Origin: an uncultured Christensenella sp.
Lineage (GTDB): Bacteria > Bacillota > Clostridia > Christensenellales > UBA3700
Assembly: GCA_910584975.1 (NCBI GenBank)
Contig: CAJUEA010000001.1
Coordinates: 1-64,000, forward strand
Length of the DNA: 64,000 nt
Direction of reading: 5' to 3'
In this document: in pieces, positions 35,237 through 43,896 of the stretch
How positions within the stretch are numbered: position 1 is the first letter of the stretch
Layout: each line of letters opens with the position of its first letter
The notes under the pieces: generated by a model
The model's input: only the letters and a program-made list of their open reading frames with translations
The model's database searches: none
Told to the model about the DNA's origin: nothing
Position numbers and translations under genes: made by a program

Positions 35237-36448
35237 ATGAAATTTATTAATGGTGGTGTTTGTGCTGCGAAAGGCTTTAGTGCAAACGGAATACATTGTG
35301 GCATAAGAAAAAATAGAACAAAAAAAGACTTGTCCTTGATTTTCAGCAGTAAAATTGCAAATGTTGCAGCTGTTTACACAACAAATTTGGTAAAAGGTGC
35401 ACCTTTGGTGGTTACAAAAAATCATATTGAAAACGGAAAAGCACAAGCGATTATTTGCAATAGTGGCAATGCCAATACTTGCAATGCAAATGGTGTGGAA
35501 ATTGCAGAAAAAACTTGCGAATTGCTTGCAAAAGAATTGAAAATTGATAGTAAGGATGTTGTGGTTGCCTCAACTGGTGTTATCGGACAAGAAATGAGTC
35601 TTGAGCCATTTGAAAAGGGAATGAATGCTCTTGTAAGCGGTCTTGGAGATAACAGCAATGCTGCAGAAGAAGGCATTATGACAACTGATACAATAGCAAA
35701 ATCAGTTGCCGTGGCTTTTGAAATTGATGGCATAGAGTGCAAAATCGGTGGCATTGCAAAAGGTTCGGGAATGATTCATCCTGATATGGCAACAATGCTT
35801 GTTTTTATCACAACAGATTGTGCAATCAGCAATGAAATGTTGAGTAAAGCTTTGAAAAGTGATATTCAAAGCACATTTAATATGGTTAGTGTGGATGGAG
35901 ACACTTCCACAAATGATATGGTTGTGGTGCTTGCAAATGGTGAGGCAAAAAATGCAGAAATTACAAGTGAAGGCAAGGCTTTTGACATTTTTATGAAGGC
36001 GTTAAACAGCGTTACCATTGCACTTTGCAAAATGATTGCGGGCGATGGCGAGGGTGCAACAAAGCTTATTGAGTGCAATGTTTGTGGTGCAAAAAATGAG
36101 GATATCGCAAAAAAAGTTGCAAAAAGCGTAATTTGTTCATCTTTGGTAAAAAGTGCTATGTTTGGTGCTGATGCAAACTGGGGAAGGGTGCTTTGTGCAA
36201 TAGGATACAGCAAATGTGATGTTGATGTTAGCAAAATCGATGTGGAATTTGTGGCAAGCACTGGTAAAATTCTTGTTTGCAAAAATGGTTCAGGCGTTGA
36301 GTTTTCTGAGGAGCTTGCAAAGCAAATTTTGCTGGAAAAGGAAGTGAATATCGATATCAATTTGAATGACGGCAACAGCCAAGCAACTGCTTGGGGTTGT
36401 GATTTAACATATGATTATGTAAAAATAAATGGCGATTATCGTACTTAA
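35237..36448 (+). CDS. argJ: Bifunctional ornithine acetyltransferase / N-acetylglutamate synthase
   Basis: ArgJ recycles the acetyl group from N-acetylornithine to glutamate, so no separate argA or argE is needed. It is made as a precursor that cleaves itself before the threonine in HPDMATMLVF, seen here. NSGNANTCN, the DGDTSTNDMVVVLANG block and GRVLCAIGYS are conserved. The start at 35237 follows AGGAG; an upstream in-frame extension overlaps argC. The 403-aa length is typical. Confidence 0.96.
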   Translation: MKFINGGVCAAKGFSANGIHCGIRKNRTKKDLSLIFSSKIANVAAVYTTNLVKGAPLVVTKNHIENGKAQAIICNSGNANTCNANGVEIAEKTCELLAKELKIDSKDVVVASTGVIGQEMSLEPFEKGMNALVSGLGDNSNAAEEGIMTTDTIAKSVAVAFEIDGIECKIGGIAKGSGMIHPDMATMLVFITTDCAISNEMLSKALKSDIQSTFNMVSVDGDTSTNDMVVVLANGEAKNAEITSEGKAFDIFMKALNSVTIALCKMIAGDGEGATKLIECNVCGAKNEDIAKKVAKSVICSSLVKSAMFGADANWGRVLCAIGYSKCDVDVSKIDVEFVASTGKILVCKNGSGVEFSEELAKQILLEKEVNIDINLNDGNSQATAWGCDLTYDYVKINGDYRT

Positions 36449-36458
36449 TAGGAGAAAT

Positions 36459-37316
36459 ATGAATAATATATCAAATCAAGACAGAGCAACAGTATTGATT
36501 AATGCTTTGCCTTACATTAAAAAATATAGTGGAAAGATTGTTGTTGTAAAATATGGTGGAAACGCAATGATCAATCAAGAGCTTAAAAATTCTGTTATGA
36601 AAGATATCGTTTTGCTTTCTTTGATTGGCGTTAAAGTTGTGCTTGTCCATGGTGGTGGCCCTGAAATTTCCGATATGCTTGGAAAACTTGGCAAAGAAAG
36701 TGTTTTTTACAACGGATTGCGTGTTACCGATAAGGAAACTGTTGAGGTTGTGCAAATGGTGCTTGCAGGAAAAGTTAACAAAGATCTTGTTAATCTTTTG
36801 CAAGTGAATGGTGGTGTTGCAATTGGACTTTCAGGCATCGACGGACATATGATTGATGCAGATTTCAAACATAAAGATTTGGGATATGTGGGACAAATTT
36901 TAAAAGTTAATGTTGCACCTATTTTGGATCAGTTGGAAAAAGGATATATTCCTGTTGTGTCAACCATTGCTTGTGACAAAGAAGGCAATGTCTATAATAT
37001 TAATGCAGATACTGCTGCTGCAAAAATAGCAGGAGAGCTTGAGGCAGAAAGCTTGATTACAATGACAGATATCAGTGGTATTCTTATGGATAAGGACGAC
37101 CCAGATAGTCTTGTATCTAAGCTTACAATCAGCGAGGCAGAAGATTTTATCAAAAAAGGCATTATCAATGGTGGGATGATTCCAAAAACTGAGTGTTGTA
37201 TAAACGCTGTTAAATGGGGCGTTAAAAAAGTGTTTATAATTGACGGCAGAAAAAAACACTCAATCATTATGGAAATGTTGACAAATGAAGGTCTTGGAAC
37301 AATGTTTGAGGAGTAA
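36459..37316 (+). CDS. argB: Acetylglutamate kinase
   Basis: ArgB phosphorylates N-acetylglutamate. VVKYGGNAM, VLVHGGGPEISDML, NADTAAAKIAGELEAESLITMTD and NGGMIPKTECCINAV are the family signatures. The N-terminal extension NNISNQDRATVLINALPYI is the helix associated with arginine feedback-inhibited hexameric enzymes, so allosteric control is likely. The start at 36459 follows AGGAG. It ends 3 nt before argD. Confidence 0.96.
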   Translation: MNNISNQDRATVLINALPYIKKYSGKIVVVKYGGNAMINQELKNSVMKDIVLLSLIGVKVVLVHGGGPEISDMLGKLGKESVFYNGLRVTDKETVEVVQMVLAGKVNKDLVNLLQVNGGVAIGLSGIDGHMIDADFKHKDLGYVGQILKVNVAPILDQLEKGYIPVVSTIACDKEGNVYNINADTAAAKIAGELEAESLITMTDISGILMDKDDPDSLVSKLTISEAEDFIKKGIINGGMIPKTECCINAVKWGVKKVFIIDGRKKHSIIMEMLTNEGLGTMFEE

Positions 37317-37319
37317 ACT

Positions 37320-38489
37320 ATGAGTATTTTTAGCGAAGATAAGCAATATATTGCAGGAACTTACAATCGTTTTCCTGTGAATATTCAAAGTGGAAAAGGT
37401 AGCATTGCAATAGCAGATGACGGAAAAGAATATATTGACTTTGCAAGTGGAATTGCAGTAAACTCTTTTGGCTTTTGCGATAGTGAATGGGTGCAAGCGA
37501 TTACAAAACAAATCAATAGTGTGCAACATACATCAAACTTGTATTACACCTCTCCTTGCGTTGAGCTTGCAAAGCTTTTGGTGGAAAAAACAGGCTTGAA
37601 AAAGGTGTTTTTGTCAAACTCTGGTGCAGAGGCAAACGAGTGTGCAATAAAAACTGCAAGAAAGTACTCACAAGATAAAAAAGGCAAAGATTACTACAAA
37701 ATTTTGACATTAAACAATAGCTTTCACGGCAGAACAATAACAACTCTTGCTGCAACAGGTCAAGAAGTTTTTCATAAAGATTTCACACCTCTTACAGAAG
37801 GTTTTGTTTATGCAAATGCAAATGATATTGCTGATTTAAATGAAAAAGTTGCTCAAAATAAGCTTGCTGCAATTATGATTGAGGTGGTGCAAGGCGAGGG
37901 TGGCATAAATGTGCTTGAGCAAAGCTTTGTTGACGAAATTGTAAAGCTTGCAAATCAAAATGACCTTTTGATTATTGTGGACGAAGTGCAAACAGGAAAT
38001 GGCAGAACAGGCAAGTTTTATGGTTATATGCACTTTGGCTTTACCCCAGATATTGTTACAACTGCAAAAGGTTTGGGTGGTGGACTTCCAATCGGCGCAA
38101 CTATTTTTGGCGAAAAAACTTGTGATGTTTTGGGTGCAGGAAATCATGGTTCAACTTTTGGAGGAAATCCTGTTTGTGCAGCAGGCGCAGTGAGCATTGT
38201 CAAAAGAATTGACCAAGATTTTATGCAAAATGTTGCAAAAAAATCACAATATATCATTGACGAGCTAAAATATTGTGATGGCGTTGTTAGCGTAAGTGGA
38301 CTAGGCTTGATGCTTGGCGTTGAGGTTAAGGCTAATAATAAAGAAATCGTAAACAAATGCATTGAAAAAGGACTTTTGGTGCTTACAGCAAAAAACAAAT
38401 TGAGATTGTTGCCTGCCCTTAACATTTCTGACGAATTGTTGAAAAAAGGCGTGGATATTTTGAAACAAGCTATTGCAGAGGTAAAATAA
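37320..38489 (+). CDS. argD: Acetylornithine aminotransferase
   Basis: ArgD is the PLP-dependent transaminase that makes N-acetylornithine. FLSNSGAEANECAIKTARKY, SFHGRT, the IIVDEVQTGNGRTGKF segment and the PLP-lysine region TTAKGLGGGLPIGA are visible. The 389-aa length is normal. It shares one base with argF (TAATG-type overlap at 38489). Confidence 0.96.
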   Translation: MSIFSEDKQYIAGTYNRFPVNIQSGKGSIAIADDGKEYIDFASGIAVNSFGFCDSEWVQAITKQINSVQHTSNLYYTSPCVELAKLLVEKTGLKKVFLSNSGAEANECAIKTARKYSQDKKGKDYYKILTLNNSFHGRTITTLAATGQEVFHKDFTPLTEGFVYANANDIADLNEKVAQNKLAAIMIEVVQGEGGINVLEQSFVDEIVKLANQNDLLIIVDEVQTGNGRTGKFYGYMHFGFTPDIVTTAKGLGGGLPIGATIFGEKTCDVLGAGNHGSTFGGNPVCAAGAVSIVKRIDQDFMQNVAKKSQYIIDELKYCDGVVSVSGLGLMLGVEVKANNKEIVNKCIEKGLLVLTAKNKLRLLPALNISDELLKKGVDILKQAIAEVK

Positions 38490-39535
38490 TGATAAAAAAA
38501 GACAAATTTGAGATAATCAAGTATCTTGAAAAAAACAAAATAAGTGAAAATTTGAAAGGCAGAGATTTTTTGAAACTTTTGGATTTTTCCACAGAAGAAA
38601 TTTTGTTTTTGGTGGAATTGAGCGAACAGCTTAAAAAAGAGAAAAAACAAGGCATTTCTCACAGAGTTTTACAAGGCAAAAATATTGCTTTGATTTTTGA
38701 AAAAACAAGCACAAGAACAAGATGTGCCTTTGAGGTTGCAGGCTATGACCTTGGTATGAATGTTACATATCTTGACTCTCAAGGCTCACAAATTGGCAAA
38801 AAAGAAAGCATTGCTGACACGGCAAGTGTGCTTACAGGTATGTTTGACGGAATTGAGTACAGAGGATATGGACAAAGCATTGTGGAAGAGCTTGCAGAGC
38901 ACTCAAAAGTACCTGTGTGGAATGGTCTGACAGATGAGTTTCATCCAACACAAATACTGGCAGATTTTTTGACAATAAATGAAAAATTTGGCACATTGAA
39001 AGGCTTGAAACTTGTTTATATGGGCGACAGCAGATTTAATATGGGAAACTCTTTGATGGTTGGTTGTGCAAAGGTGGGAATAAACTTTGTGGCTTGCTGT
39101 CCTAAACAATATGTCCCTGACAAAAATTTGATTGAAACTTGCCAAAAAATCGCAGAGCAAAATGGCTCAACATTAGAGTTCACTGAGGATGTTGAGGCAG
39201 GCGTTAAAGATGCAAATGTAATTTATACCGATGTATGGGTGTCAATGGGCGAGCCATTCGAAGTATGGCAAACAAGAATAAATGAGTTGTTGCCTTACAA
39301 AGTAACTCAACAAGTTATGGATATGGCGAATGAAAATGCTGTGTTTATGCATTGCCTTCCAGCATATCACGATAAAAACACAAAAATAGGCAAGGAAATA
39401 TGCGAAAAGTTTGGTTTGGATAGTTTGGAAGTGTCTGATGAAGTCTTTTCAAGTTCAAAATCAGTTGTTTTTGAAGAGGCAGAAAACAGAATGCACACAA
39501 TCAAAGCCGTTATGCTTGCCACATTGATAAAATAA
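38489..39535 (+). CDS. argF: Ornithine carbamoyltransferase
   Basis: ArgF makes citrulline from ornithine and carbamoyl phosphate. The carbamoyl-phosphate motif EKTSTRTRCAFE, FHPTQILAD, MGDSRFNMGNSL and the ornithine loop HCLPAYHD identify it. The length (348 aa) includes an N-terminal extension of about 20 residues before the canonical LKGRDFLKLLDF. It is the last gene of the operon and is followed by a terminator. No carAB is in the window. Confidence 0.96.
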   Translation: MIKKDKFEIIKYLEKNKISENLKGRDFLKLLDFSTEEILFLVELSEQLKKEKKQGISHRVLQGKNIALIFEKTSTRTRCAFEVAGYDLGMNVTYLDSQGSQIGKKESIADTASVLTGMFDGIEYRGYGQSIVEELAEHSKVPVWNGLTDEFHPTQILADFLTINEKFGTLKGLKLVYMGDSRFNMGNSLMVGCAKVGINFVACCPKQYVPDKNLIETCQKIAEQNGSTLEFTEDVEAGVKDANVIYTDVWVSMGEPFEVWQTRINELLPYKVTQQVMDMANENAVFMHCLPAYHDKNTKIGKEICEKFGLDSLEVSDEVFSSSKSVVFEEAENRMHTIKAVMLATLIK

Positions 39536-39553
39536 AAACAATCTATTAATCAA

Positions 39554-39590
39554 AAATTGTTGCGAGTTTTAGCTCGCAACAATTTTTTTA
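39554..39590 (+). terminator. Terminator of the arginine operon
   Basis: AAATTGTTGCGAG (39554-39566) and CTCGCAACAATTT (39573-39585) form a perfect hairpin followed by TTTT. Confidence 0.9.
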
Positions 39591-39629
39591 TGCAATCTTT
39601 TAATAATATATCTAAAAAAATAATTTATA

Positions 39630-39658
39630 TTGACTTATACAAAAAAATATGTCATAAT
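39630..39658 (+). promoter_or_regulatory. Promoter of the structured RNA
   Basis: TTGACT (39630-39635) and CATAAT (39653-39658) are 17 nt apart. The start would fall at about 39665, exactly where the first helix of the RNA begins. Confidence 0.7.
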
Positions 39659-39664
39659 AAATAT

Positions 39665-39793
39665 GCGATACAACTTTATAGATACCAAGGGTGTAATAGG
39701 GCAAAACCATACACTCTCGCCTTGGTATCAAGGTTGTATCGCAAATATTGAGAGGTATGTTTTTCGGCGTGCTTTTCAATAGCACGCTTTTTT
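39665..39793 (+). ncRNA. Structured RNA or leader of unknown class
   Basis: Three nested helices are perfect or nearly so: P1 GCGATACAAC/GTTGTATCGC (39665-39674, 39733-39742), P2 GATACCAAGG/CCTTGGTATC (39681-39690, 39720-39729) and P3 GTGTA/TACAC (39691-39695, 39710-39714) with a purine-rich terminal loop. A separate terminator GCGTGCT/AGCACGC plus six T follows at 39767-39793. With the promoter upstream this is either a free sRNA of about 130 nt or a riboswitch-like leader of the membrane-protein gene at 39809. I cannot match it to a known class. Confidence 0.6.
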
Positions 39794-39808
39794 CATTTGG
39801 AGGGATTT

Positions 39809-40237
39809 ATGTTGAAGGAAAAGAAAAAATTGTTGTTTTTAAAATTATTTTGGGGGATTTTTGCTGCGATAACTTTGATATTGTTTGCTATAAGGTTGAT
39901 AAAAGTCTTCAATGGAAATGAGAATAGTATATTCATGTATATTTTTCTTTGGTTTTTCCTTTGCACATTGATTGGATTTTTTTATTCATTGTTAATGTCT
40001 TGCAAAAAGTATGAATATGATGGTCATGAAATAATAGTTTATGCTGGATTTATTAAACGCTATGTTATGATTGATGGGGATGTTAAAGATGAGTATAGTA
40101 CATGGATAAATTATGCTCCAATAAATTTAACTTGCACTTTAAATGATGGTTCATCAGTAAATGTAAGAATTTCGACAACCTGTCGAATTACTTTAAAGGT
40201 CAATGGTAATTTAATTAAAGATATAAAGAAAAATTAA
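39809..40237 (+). CDS. Small two-TM membrane protein, 142 aa
   Basis: Two hydrophobic segments (about 8-30 and 40-63) are followed by a soluble C-terminal domain of beta character (YEYDGHEIIVYAGFIKRYVMIDGD...). No family is recognised. The start at 39809 follows GGAGGG. It lies downstream of the structured RNA and its terminator and 12 nt before the Sel1-repeat gene. Confidence 0.7.
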   Translation: MLKEKKKLLFLKLFWGIFAAITLILFAIRLIKVFNGNENSIFMYIFLWFFLCTLIGFFYSLLMSCKKYEYDGHEIIVYAGFIKRYVMIDGDVKDEYSTWINYAPINLTCTLNDGSSVNVRISTTCRITLKVNGNLIKDIKKN

Positions 40238-40249
40238 TAAGGAGAAAAT

Positions 40250-40522
40250 ATGTTTGAGAAAAGCAAATTGAAGAAACAAATAAAAGTGTTGACAAATCAG
40301 GTTGAAAAAGGAGACTTGCAGGCAATGTATGATTTTGCAATGATTTATTTGGACGGAACGATTATCAAAAAAGATTATGATAAGGCTATGTCATTACTAA
40401 AGATTGCCGCTGACAAAGGTCATTTTCAATCAAAAACTTATTTAATGTCAAACAAATTGTTAAATAGTGCAACAGTTGGGGCAAAAGCATTATCGGATAT
40501 ACTAGATATATTTAAAGGTTAA
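40250..40522 (+). CDS. Sel1-repeat protein, 90 aa
   Basis: LQAMYDFAMIYLDGTIIKKDYDKAMSLLKIAADKGHFQSK is a Sel1/TPR-like repeat with the A-x-G-x-x-A spacing, used for protein contacts. The ribosome binding site is AAGGAG. Probably an adaptor; partner unknown. It is followed by a strong terminator. Confidence 0.75.
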   Translation: MFEKSKLKKQIKVLTNQVEKGDLQAMYDFAMIYLDGTIIKKDYDKAMSLLKIAADKGHFQSKTYLMSNKLLNSATVGAKALSDILDIFKG

Positions 40523-40525
40523 GCA

Positions 40526-40556
40526 AAAAATACCTCCGAAAATCGGGGGTATTTTT
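40526..40556 (+). terminator. Terminator after the Sel1 gene
   Basis: AAAAATACCTCCG pairs with CGGGGGTATTTTT around AAAAT, giving a T-run on both sides. Confidence 0.8.
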
Positions 40557-40580
40557 GTTTTTTGCTTAAAATTAGTGCTT

Positions 40581-40845
40581 TTATTTTGCAAATTGGTACA
40601 CTTTTACATAGTCAACAACAAAGTCATATGCCTTGTCTTTTGGGTTGTTGGTTATTTCTCCTGCCCAAGTAAATTCATTATCCTTATTGCTTGGGTTGGC
40701 ACTGCCACTTTCTCCAGCAATTTCCACTGAAAGCCACAAAAATTCAGGGACTTGTGACACGCCAAAATTAGTACGCCAAGTTTCATGTCCATTAATATAA
40801 AAGATATATTCTTTTTCTGTCCACAATACGCCGTAAGTTCTTTTT
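40581..40845 (-). pseudogene. C-terminal remnant of a GH16 glycoside hydrolase
   Basis: The frame TYGVLWTEKEYIFYINGHETWRT...VSQVPEFLWLSVEIAGES...FVVDYVKVYQF matches the C-terminal end of family 16 beta-glucanases/laminarinases. The catalytic ExDxxE region and the signal peptide are absent. Upstream, AAGGAGAAAAAATG belongs to an unrelated or out-of-frame start. It is a truncated gene without predicted activity. Confidence 0.75.
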
Positions 40846-40872
40846 CATTTTTTCTCCTTATTTCAAAAGTTA

Positions 40873-41535
40873 TCACATATGAAAAACTTTTGTGTATTGT
40901 TCTTTTAGTTTTTTAATTCCAAAGCCTATGCTCAAAATCAATGTAATACCCCCAAAAACTGCCGATACGATTGCAGGAGCAAGCACATTTGTAACATTGC
41001 AAGCATAAAGAATAATGGGAATAATGCCCAAAATGCTGATTAAGTTGCAAGATACAAAAAGAGAGCGATTATGTTTGAAAAACAAAGTTAAAAGCCCTCC
41101 ACTTATAATAATCATAAACGATATGATAATTGGCAAGCAATAGCTTGTTGCAACCGATGTTTTAAATATTGCCTCATAAATATAACACAATGCAACCAAA
41201 CTTGCTCCTTGCATAATGATTTTTGCACCAATCTCAGTGTTTGAGTAGATAGTGTTTGCTATCAAAAGATAACCATAGGCAAGTGCTGCTGTAACAAACC
41301 AACACCAAGGCACATTTGGAAGAGTAGCGTAGTTTATGATTATGCAAGTAATTGCAGCAATGATTGCCACAAACAAATAAATTGTTTTTGGGGCATATTT
41401 TAAAGGTAATTTTCGTTTTGCTTGTTTTGGTGGATAATCGTTTGTAATATTAATTTCGTTAGTGTCAAGTTTTTGATGACAAAGCGGACAAATATTGCCA
41501 CATTTGACTTCCACATTACATTTATTGCAACGCAT
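40873..41535 (-). CDS. DUF6320-like zinc-ribbon membrane protein, 220 aa
   Basis: The N-terminus holds a zinc ribbon (CNKC at 3-6, CPLC at 16-19). About six hydrophobic segments follow from residue 50. This arrangement fits DUF6320 proteins, whose genes usually sit next to an acyltransferase of the condensation-domain type, as here. The start overlaps the end of that gene by 14 nt, so the pair is coupled. Function unknown. Confidence 0.75.
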   Translation of the reverse strand: MRCNKCNVEVKCGNICPLCHQKLDTNEINITNDYPPKQAKRKLPLKYAPKTIYLFVAIIAAITCIIINYATLPNVPWCWFVTAALAYGYLLIANTIYSNTEIGAKIIMQGASLVALCYIYEAIFKTSVATSYCLPIIISFMIIISGGLLTLFFKHNRSLFVSCNLISILGIIPIILYACNVTNVLAPAIVSAVFGGITLILSIGFGIKKLKEQYTKVFHM

Positions 41536-42832
41536 TGTCCACCTCCCAAAAATTGCTGTTTACGTTAATATCAAATCCCATATCTGCAAGATATTTGATA
41601 AAAAATTGTTCCACTCTTGTATCTTTAACAAGCCTTACAAAAGAAAGTGTAAGTGTTTCATATGTTGTGATTGCTGTGAAAGAGATTGGAACAGATGGGC
41701 AAGCATGCAACATAAAAGTGATTTTGTTGACATAAGGCTCAAAAGATTTTGGCAAATCAGCAACGCCAATATTGCTGAAAGTTGCTGTTTTTGTTGGTTT
41801 TTTCAGTGTTATCATATTGTGAATTGCAAAAATAAGGTGTTTTACCGACAAAGGCAAAATTCTCATAAGCCAATGTTTTTCGCCCATCATTGCAGTGCTA
41901 ATGTTGCCGTCCAAATATTCTTTTTTGTAGCAATGCTCAATGTAATCTTGAACAGTTTTAATAAATTCCTCAAGTGGAATATTAGGCTTTTTGATTTTTG
42001 CACGCACTCTGGAAAAAAGTGTGAAGTTTCTCAAAGTTTTGCTGCCATAAAGCTTTCGTATATTCATTGGAACAAACAGCGTTATGTCGTGAGGATCTTC
42101 CACTTCCAAACCTTTTGTCATATAAATGCTGTACATAAACAAACCACCTAAAAAGTGCGTGACTGTGTAGCCTTTGCTTTTGCAATAGCCCAGCAATTCT
42201 TTAACATTCAAATCGGCAGTTATCGCACCTTTCCCCAAATGGTCAAATTGTTCTCCTGGCAGAGTGAAGGCTTGACTTTTGCTGCCTGTCATGCCAGATA
42301 TGTCCAAATCTTTCAATTTGATTGGCTTGTAATTTGTGGCAAAGCTGTCCTCATATTCCATTGGGTCAATAGGCGAGTCGTTTGTAAGAATTTTTCCTTC
42401 GTCTGAAACATCAAACCCTAAAATTTTAAAGTAATTGAAAAGTAAAGCCTTTATAAATTGCAAAGCGCCACTGCCATCGCATAACAAGTGGAAAAACTCC
42501 AGTGTAAGGCGATTGTTGTAATACATAACCCTAAAGCAATAGCCATCGGCATTGTGAGGAGTGATTTGCTCCATAATAATGTCCGATTCAGGGCGAAGCT
42601 TAAGTTGTTTGTCATTATGCTCCAAATAGTACCAAAAAACACCTCTCCTAAGTCTTACTGCAAAAGAAGGAAATCTGAGCAGAGTTTTGTCCACTGCCTC
42701 TTGCATTTTATCGGGGAAAATATCTTGTGAAAGTTCCACAGTAAATCTAAAAAGATTTTGAGTGTCTTTTGTGGTCAGAAAAGGGAAAAGTTTTGCACTG
42801 TTATCCAGTCTGAACCAATTTTTGTTTGCCAT
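41522..42832 (-). CDS. Condensation-domain/alcohol acetyltransferase-like protein
   Basis: The 436-aa protein belongs to the CoA-dependent acyltransferase fold. The active-site motif HxxxDGxG is present as HLLCDGSG at about 114-121, and the second-half NIGVADLP/F-x-x-H region is present. N-terminal NWFRLDNSAKLFPFLTTKD is typical of the alcohol-acetyltransferase-like group. The substrate is unknown. It forms a two-gene operon with the DUF6320 protein. Confidence 0.8.
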   Translation of the reverse strand: MANKNWFRLDNSAKLFPFLTTKDTQNLFRFTVELSQDIFPDKMQEAVDKTLLRFPSFAVRLRRGVFWYYLEHNDKQLKLRPESDIIMEQITPHNADGYCFRVMYYNNRLTLEFFHLLCDGSGALQFIKALLFNYFKILGFDVSDEGKILTNDSPIDPMEYEDSFATNYKPIKLKDLDISGMTGSKSQAFTLPGEQFDHLGKGAITADLNVKELLGYCKSKGYTVTHFLGGLFMYSIYMTKGLEVEDPHDITLFVPMNIRKLYGSKTLRNFTLFSRVRAKIKKPNIPLEEFIKTVQDYIEHCYKKEYLDGNISTAMMGEKHWLMRILPLSVKHLIFAIHNMITLKKPTKTATFSNIGVADLPKSFEPYVNKITFMLHACPSVPISFTAITTYETLTLSFVRLVKDTRVEQFFIKYLADMGFDINVNSNFWEVDNALQ

Positions 42833-43017
42833 AAATACCTCTGTAAAAGATTGTTAATTTAAATTGGAAAATTTTGTTTATAACAATTATATCACAAAAA
42901 TGGCTTTTCCACAATAGAAAAGTGAAATTTTTATTAAAACGAAGGTGAAAAGAGGTCAATTTAATGCTTTATTAAGTAATATGTTTTTCGTTAGTGTAAA
43001 ATATTGGTGGATGGATA

Positions 43018-43188
43018 GGGATAGGTCTATTTCTACAAAAGATAATATAAAGCTATCCCTTGACATTCACTCTCAAAGATGTTTGAGAGTAAAACATATG
43101 AGAGAGTGAGTGTCAATTGCATATAATCAAAGTTTCTAACAATTTTAATATAGGGTAGGACTATGCAATTGCAGCATAGTCTTTTTTT
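43018..43188 (+). other. Hairpin-rich region upstream of the replication-type gene
   Basis: The gene-free stretch 42833-43259 holds nested structures: GGGATAG/CTATCCC (43018-43024, 43053-43059), a 15-nt repeat TTGACATTCACTCTC inverted at 43102-43116 with one mismatch, an inner hairpin ACTCTCAAA/TTTGAGAGT (43069-43090), and a terminator GACTATGC/GCATAGTC plus T-run (43159-43188). This could be an antisense-RNA or replication-control region of the element that starts here. Confidence 0.5.
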
Positions 43189-43259
43189 GTTTAAATATAG
43201 AGGGGATTCGCGAGGGGATACTTCCCCAAAGCAAAGAAATTAAAAAGTAGAAAGCATTT

Positions 43260-43613
43260 ATGAGTAGAATAAGAGATGACCATTATTATCTCGTTTTTGG
43301 TTGGATGCTGAATGTGCTCGATTTGAAAAGTAACGAATTGGTTGTTTTTGCAATTATTTATGGCTTTTCACAATCAGAAGCCAATGAGTTTAGAGGTTCG
43401 CTCACTTATTTGCAAGAATTTGCAAATTTGAAATCTCAACAAACTGTTATAAATACATTGAAAAGTTTGCTAGACAAAAATTACATAGTAAAGAATGAGT
43501 ATGTTCAAGGAAATGTTCGAAGAGTTTCATATAAATATAATAAAGAGTACATTGAAAGCATGAAAGGTTCTATCAATGATTATAAGGATAAAATAAACAT
43601 TCCTCATAAATAG
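43260..43613 (+). CDS. Winged-helix replication-initiation-like protein, 117 aa
   Basis: The product has the layout of short helix-turn-helix proteins related to phage or plasmid replisome organisers: RDDHYYLVFGWMLNVLDLKSNELVVFAIIYGFSQ, then a recognition-helix region SQQTVINTLKSLLDKNYIVKNEY with a basic wing (NVRRVSYKYN). It is directly followed by seven iteron-like repeats, as in a replication origin. No ribosome binding site is strong (TTAAAAAGTAGAAAGC). The replication role is inferred. Confidence 0.65.
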   Translation: MSRIRDDHYYLVFGWMLNVLDLKSNELVVFAIIYGFSQSEANEFRGSLTYLQEFANLKSQQTVINTLKSLLDKNYIVKNEYVQGNVRRVSYKYNKEYIESMKGSINDYKDKINIPHK

Positions 43614-43616
43614 AGC

Positions 43617-43750
43617 ACTCTAAAAATTAGAGTACCCTAAAAAATAGAGTGAGGCACCCTAAAAAATAGAGTACCCTAAAAAATAGAGTACTCTAAAAAA
43701 TAGAGTGAGGCACCCTAAAAAATAGAGTGAGGCACTCTATTTTTTAGGGT
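43617..43750. repeat. Iteron-like repeat array
   Basis: Six direct copies of A-C-(C/T)-CTAAAAAATAGAGT (the first slightly degenerate), some followed by GAGGC, end with one exactly inverted copy ACTCTATTTTTTAGGGT (43734-43750). The units are 17-22 nt with no spacer of CRISPR type. The array starts right after the stop of the winged-helix gene and suggests an origin or protein-binding array. Confidence 0.85.
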
Positions 43751-43896
43751 CAATATATAAATAATATAAAAATTATAAAAAATTTTGATAGCACAAGAAA
43801 AAACTTAGTTATTTATAAAAAAATATTTAATTATATTAAATAAGTTTTTATCGCGTAAATTATTGTTTTTCTTTGTGCATACCTAAAGGAGTTTTT

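Noticed and set aside
41495..42151. 218-aa plus-strand frame over the acyltransferase gene
   Set aside because: It is a shadow of the minus-strand acyltransferase gene with Cys/His/Phe-rich composition and no ribosome binding site.
43617..43750. CRISPR array
   Set aside because: Units are 17-22 nt with no unique spacers of 30-40 nt and no cas genes; iterons fit better.
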